From NCBI GenBank assembly GCA_015501595.1, contig JADNRX010000008.1:248001-312000 (forward strand): a stretch of DNA of 64,000 nt. The letters run 5' to 3'. This document shows, in pieces, positions 62,157 to 64,000 of this stretch (position 1 is its first letter; the number at the start of each line of letters is the position of its first letter). The notes below the pieces were generated by a model. It was given only the letters and a program-made list of their open reading frames with translations, made no database searches and was not told where the DNA came from. Origin of the DNA: Hymenopellis radicata. Its lineage: Eukaryota; Basidiomycota; Agaricomycetes; Agaricales; Physalacriaceae. A program made the translations under genes and the position numbers.

Positions 62157-62236
62157 TACCGACGGTGGGACTCGAACCCACAGCCTTCGCCTACTGATTG
62201 TAGGAAAGCGACGCGCTACCATTACGCCACGACGGC
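62157..62236 (-). tRNA. tRNA-Arg(CCT): tRNA-Arg(CCT) with 8-nt intron
   Basis: The complement folds as a cloverleaf: acceptor GCCGTCG paired with CGTCGGT (one T-T mismatch), D arm GCGT-AATGGTA-GCGC, T arm GTGGG-TTCGAGT-CCCAC. The anticodon stem TCGCT/GGCGA encloses a loop that is 8 nt too long. Removing CAATCAGT after position 37 leaves TTCCTAA with anticodon CCT. The A box (TGGCGTAATGG) and B box (GGTTCGAGTCC) are intact. Body sequence resembles fungal tRNA-Arg(CCU). Confidence 0.85.
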
Positions 62237-62430
62237 TTAGTAAAGAGCCTTTGCGTTATCAGATCACACGAAGGTTCTACCTCTTATTTATCCTTTTCAC
62301 GAGTTCATAACTTCATTGGCAGACAAAAGCAAATGACAGGCTTCAATACGAATGACTTCCAGGGGAACTCCACGGCTCGACATGACATTTCAGGTCGACA
62401 CCATCCTAGAAAAGGGGACAACGTGGCACC

Positions 62431-63557
62431 TATGCAGCCTTACAGTTCCTACTCCTTCTCCTAATGGTTTCGTACCCAGACGTTTCCCCAGGCACGAACG
62501 GCAAGTCTACTCAAGCTCTCCTGTAGATCCTGAAAGACAACCACGAGAAACACCATATCTTCTTCAACGATATAAAGTTGCACAAGTAAGCTACAACTCT
62601 TTGTTAGTGTGTCCTTCACTGACGCATCAGTAGTCATGTCACCCACCACGTCTTGGCCCTTTGGAGGCTCGGTGCGGGGGCGGATGTTATGAATGAGGCT
62701 TAAAGGCATGGTTTTGGGATACTAAAGCTTGCTATCACGTCTCCTGGTACAGTTACCATTGCCAATTGGACTGATCAGCTTGGTCGGTTTGCTATCTTAT
62801 AATCTTGAACGGCTTCCACTTACCCTCGCTATCAGGTCTTTCCCTAGCAGCCGTCCATGATAACTCGAATCATCTGAAACCTGGGCAGAACGTTATCGAA
62901 GATACCGCCCAGATGAAGCTGAATCTATCTGGAGGATCTGCACACATGCTTTTGACATCCTCGCGAAGATGGTCTAAGATGAGGGGTTCAACGATGCTGC
63001 AGATGGCACTAGTATGAAGCTTCTAAAGACTGATGGTACGCAAGAACTGCACTCTACGGTTAGCATACTCTACGCAGTCTCCGCATTCAACACCGGCAAA
63101 AACTTTTCCGCTGATTTCTTTCTGTGAGCTTTTCCATTCATTGGGATTTGCTATATTCATCGATGTTCTTAGCATGCAACTTGTCACTTCATTGCTCTTC
63201 CTGCACGCATACGTCCCATTTCTCACACCATCATCCATGAACTTGACTGTTCTACTTCGAAGCCATATGGTTACCTTCCTGGCTTGCTGTGTCGCCGCGT
63301 GCGGCAGGCGCCCTCTTGACATCACAACCTTCTACATCAAGACCGCCCCGAACGATGCCTCGTCTGTCGCGCCTCCACCACCGTAGACCCTAGGCGTGCC
63401 CACTAACGCTTGTTGGAACAAGATTCTTGAAGAGGACGATCACCTCTGTAACCTCCAACGCACCTTCGCCGATTACGCGACGCTGTACGGCAGCCGAACT
63501 GCTGGTCTGTCGGACTTTGCGCATACGGAGCTGCCTGGCTCTGAAGTAAAGTACTAG
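62431..63557 (+). pseudogene. Questin oxidase-like gene, decayed
   Basis: Fragments in the right order for a DUF4243/questin-oxidase protein (Baeyer-Villiger-type oxygenases of polyketide pathways): ILKDNHEKHHIFFNDIKLH (about 62528-62585), then across an intron (start GTAAGC) SHVTHHVLALWRLGAGADVM, ISILYAVSAFNTGKNF-type sequence near 63070, MQLVTSLLFLHAYVPFL after an intron at about 63126-63174, GRRPLDITTFYIKT, and NKILEEDDHLCNLQRTFADY. In-frame stops fall at about 62525, after NEA near 62699, and at 63384. The stretch 62700-63030 is not readable as protein. Disabled unless the breaks are sequence errors. Confidence 0.55.
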
Positions 63558-64000
63558 ATGACACATTGTTTCTCAGAGCCGGAACTTACAGCCATAGAAG
63601 TTGGCGTGTCCCATGCGGAACGGCGCGTTTTGTTGTGGGATGTTACCAGAACCTAGTCAATCCGGTTTAGACGTTCGCGTGTGGTTATCTCAGTCTGCAA
63701 TTCATCCTTGGAGTTTGCGTGGGGAACGAAGTCTGGACAGCTGATATGATGACTCAATGATCGAGGTAGGCGGTACTTGTCTTGAATCAGAACGGCCATC
63801 TCCACAATGTCTTCTCTCATTGATTTGTTCCCTCATCCTTCACACTCCCTCGCTGGGTTCGCTCTTCCGGACCGACTGAGGACTCAACGAACGCCCTTCG
63901 AGAGATACTTCGAGACAATCACGCAAAGCACCACGGGTATTTCAATCGCACCTTGAAATTCCAAAAGTAGGTGCCTATGGATCCTTAACTGTGGTCAACG
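63558..64000. other. Right edge of window, no gene seen
   Basis: No open frame with a recognised pattern on either strand up to the end of the window. Confidence 0.45.

Overview
This window comes from a basidiomycete fungus, most likely an Agaricomycete. The evidence is intron-dense genes (usually 45-58 bp introns, GT..AG), a chitin synthase fused to a myosin motor, a KAR9-type protein, a DNA transposon with long terminal inverted repeats that resembles the KDZ group, and a U6 snRNA gene split by mRNA-type introns. Gene models were built by joining open frames at GT/AG junctions. Where no frameshift is present, the spliced exon sums divide by three. Single coordinates may be off by a base.

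Region 1 (0-17.8 kb) is dense in conserved genes: a myosin-motor chitin synthase, a nitronate monooxygenase-like flavoprotein, MCM10, PAT1, the KEOPS subunit CGI121, and a Ste20/GCK-type kinase whose start codon lies about 10-28 bp from that of the divergent CGI121. Region 2 (17.8-20 kb) is repeat-rich. It holds a LINE 3'-end remnant, a U6 snRNA gene with two spliceosomal introns, a 63-nt poly-C tract, and copy A of an unnamed repeat. Region 3 (20-35.6 kb) returns to conserved genes: RAD1 (9-1-1 clamp), an F-box protein, CDC123, TRAPPC12, KAR9, a small Ser-rich protein, CLR2 and an NDR/Cbk1 kinase. Region 4 (36-50.5 kb) mixes a small secreted cysteine protein, two zinc-finger-type proteins, a class I-like histone deacetylase, a ferritin-like Rds1-type protein, a Crinkler-like P-loop protein, SIN1 (TORC2), a pyroglutamyl peptidase and an Old Yellow Enzyme. 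Region 5 (50.5-64 kb) is gene-poor and accessory: a UbiA prenyltransferase, a protein with three copies of a cysteine/histidine module, a complete 2.17-kb TIR element with an 8-bp target duplication, copy B of the unnamed repeat just downstream of an intron-containing tRNA-Arg(CCT), and a decayed questin-oxidase-like gene.

Functionally, several genes touch polarised growth and the cell wall (chitin synthase, Ste20-like and NDR kinases, KAR9, SIN1, TRAPPC12), DNA maintenance (MCM10, RAD1) and chromatin silencing (CLR2, histone deacetylase). Three points deserve most attention. The U6 gene has two introns. An uncharacterised repeat sits in the same orientation 3' of both RNA polymerase III genes in the window. 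At least 18 one-base frame breaks, mostly in short G/C runs, affect nine otherwise intact genes and suggest residual assembly errors rather than true pseudogenes.
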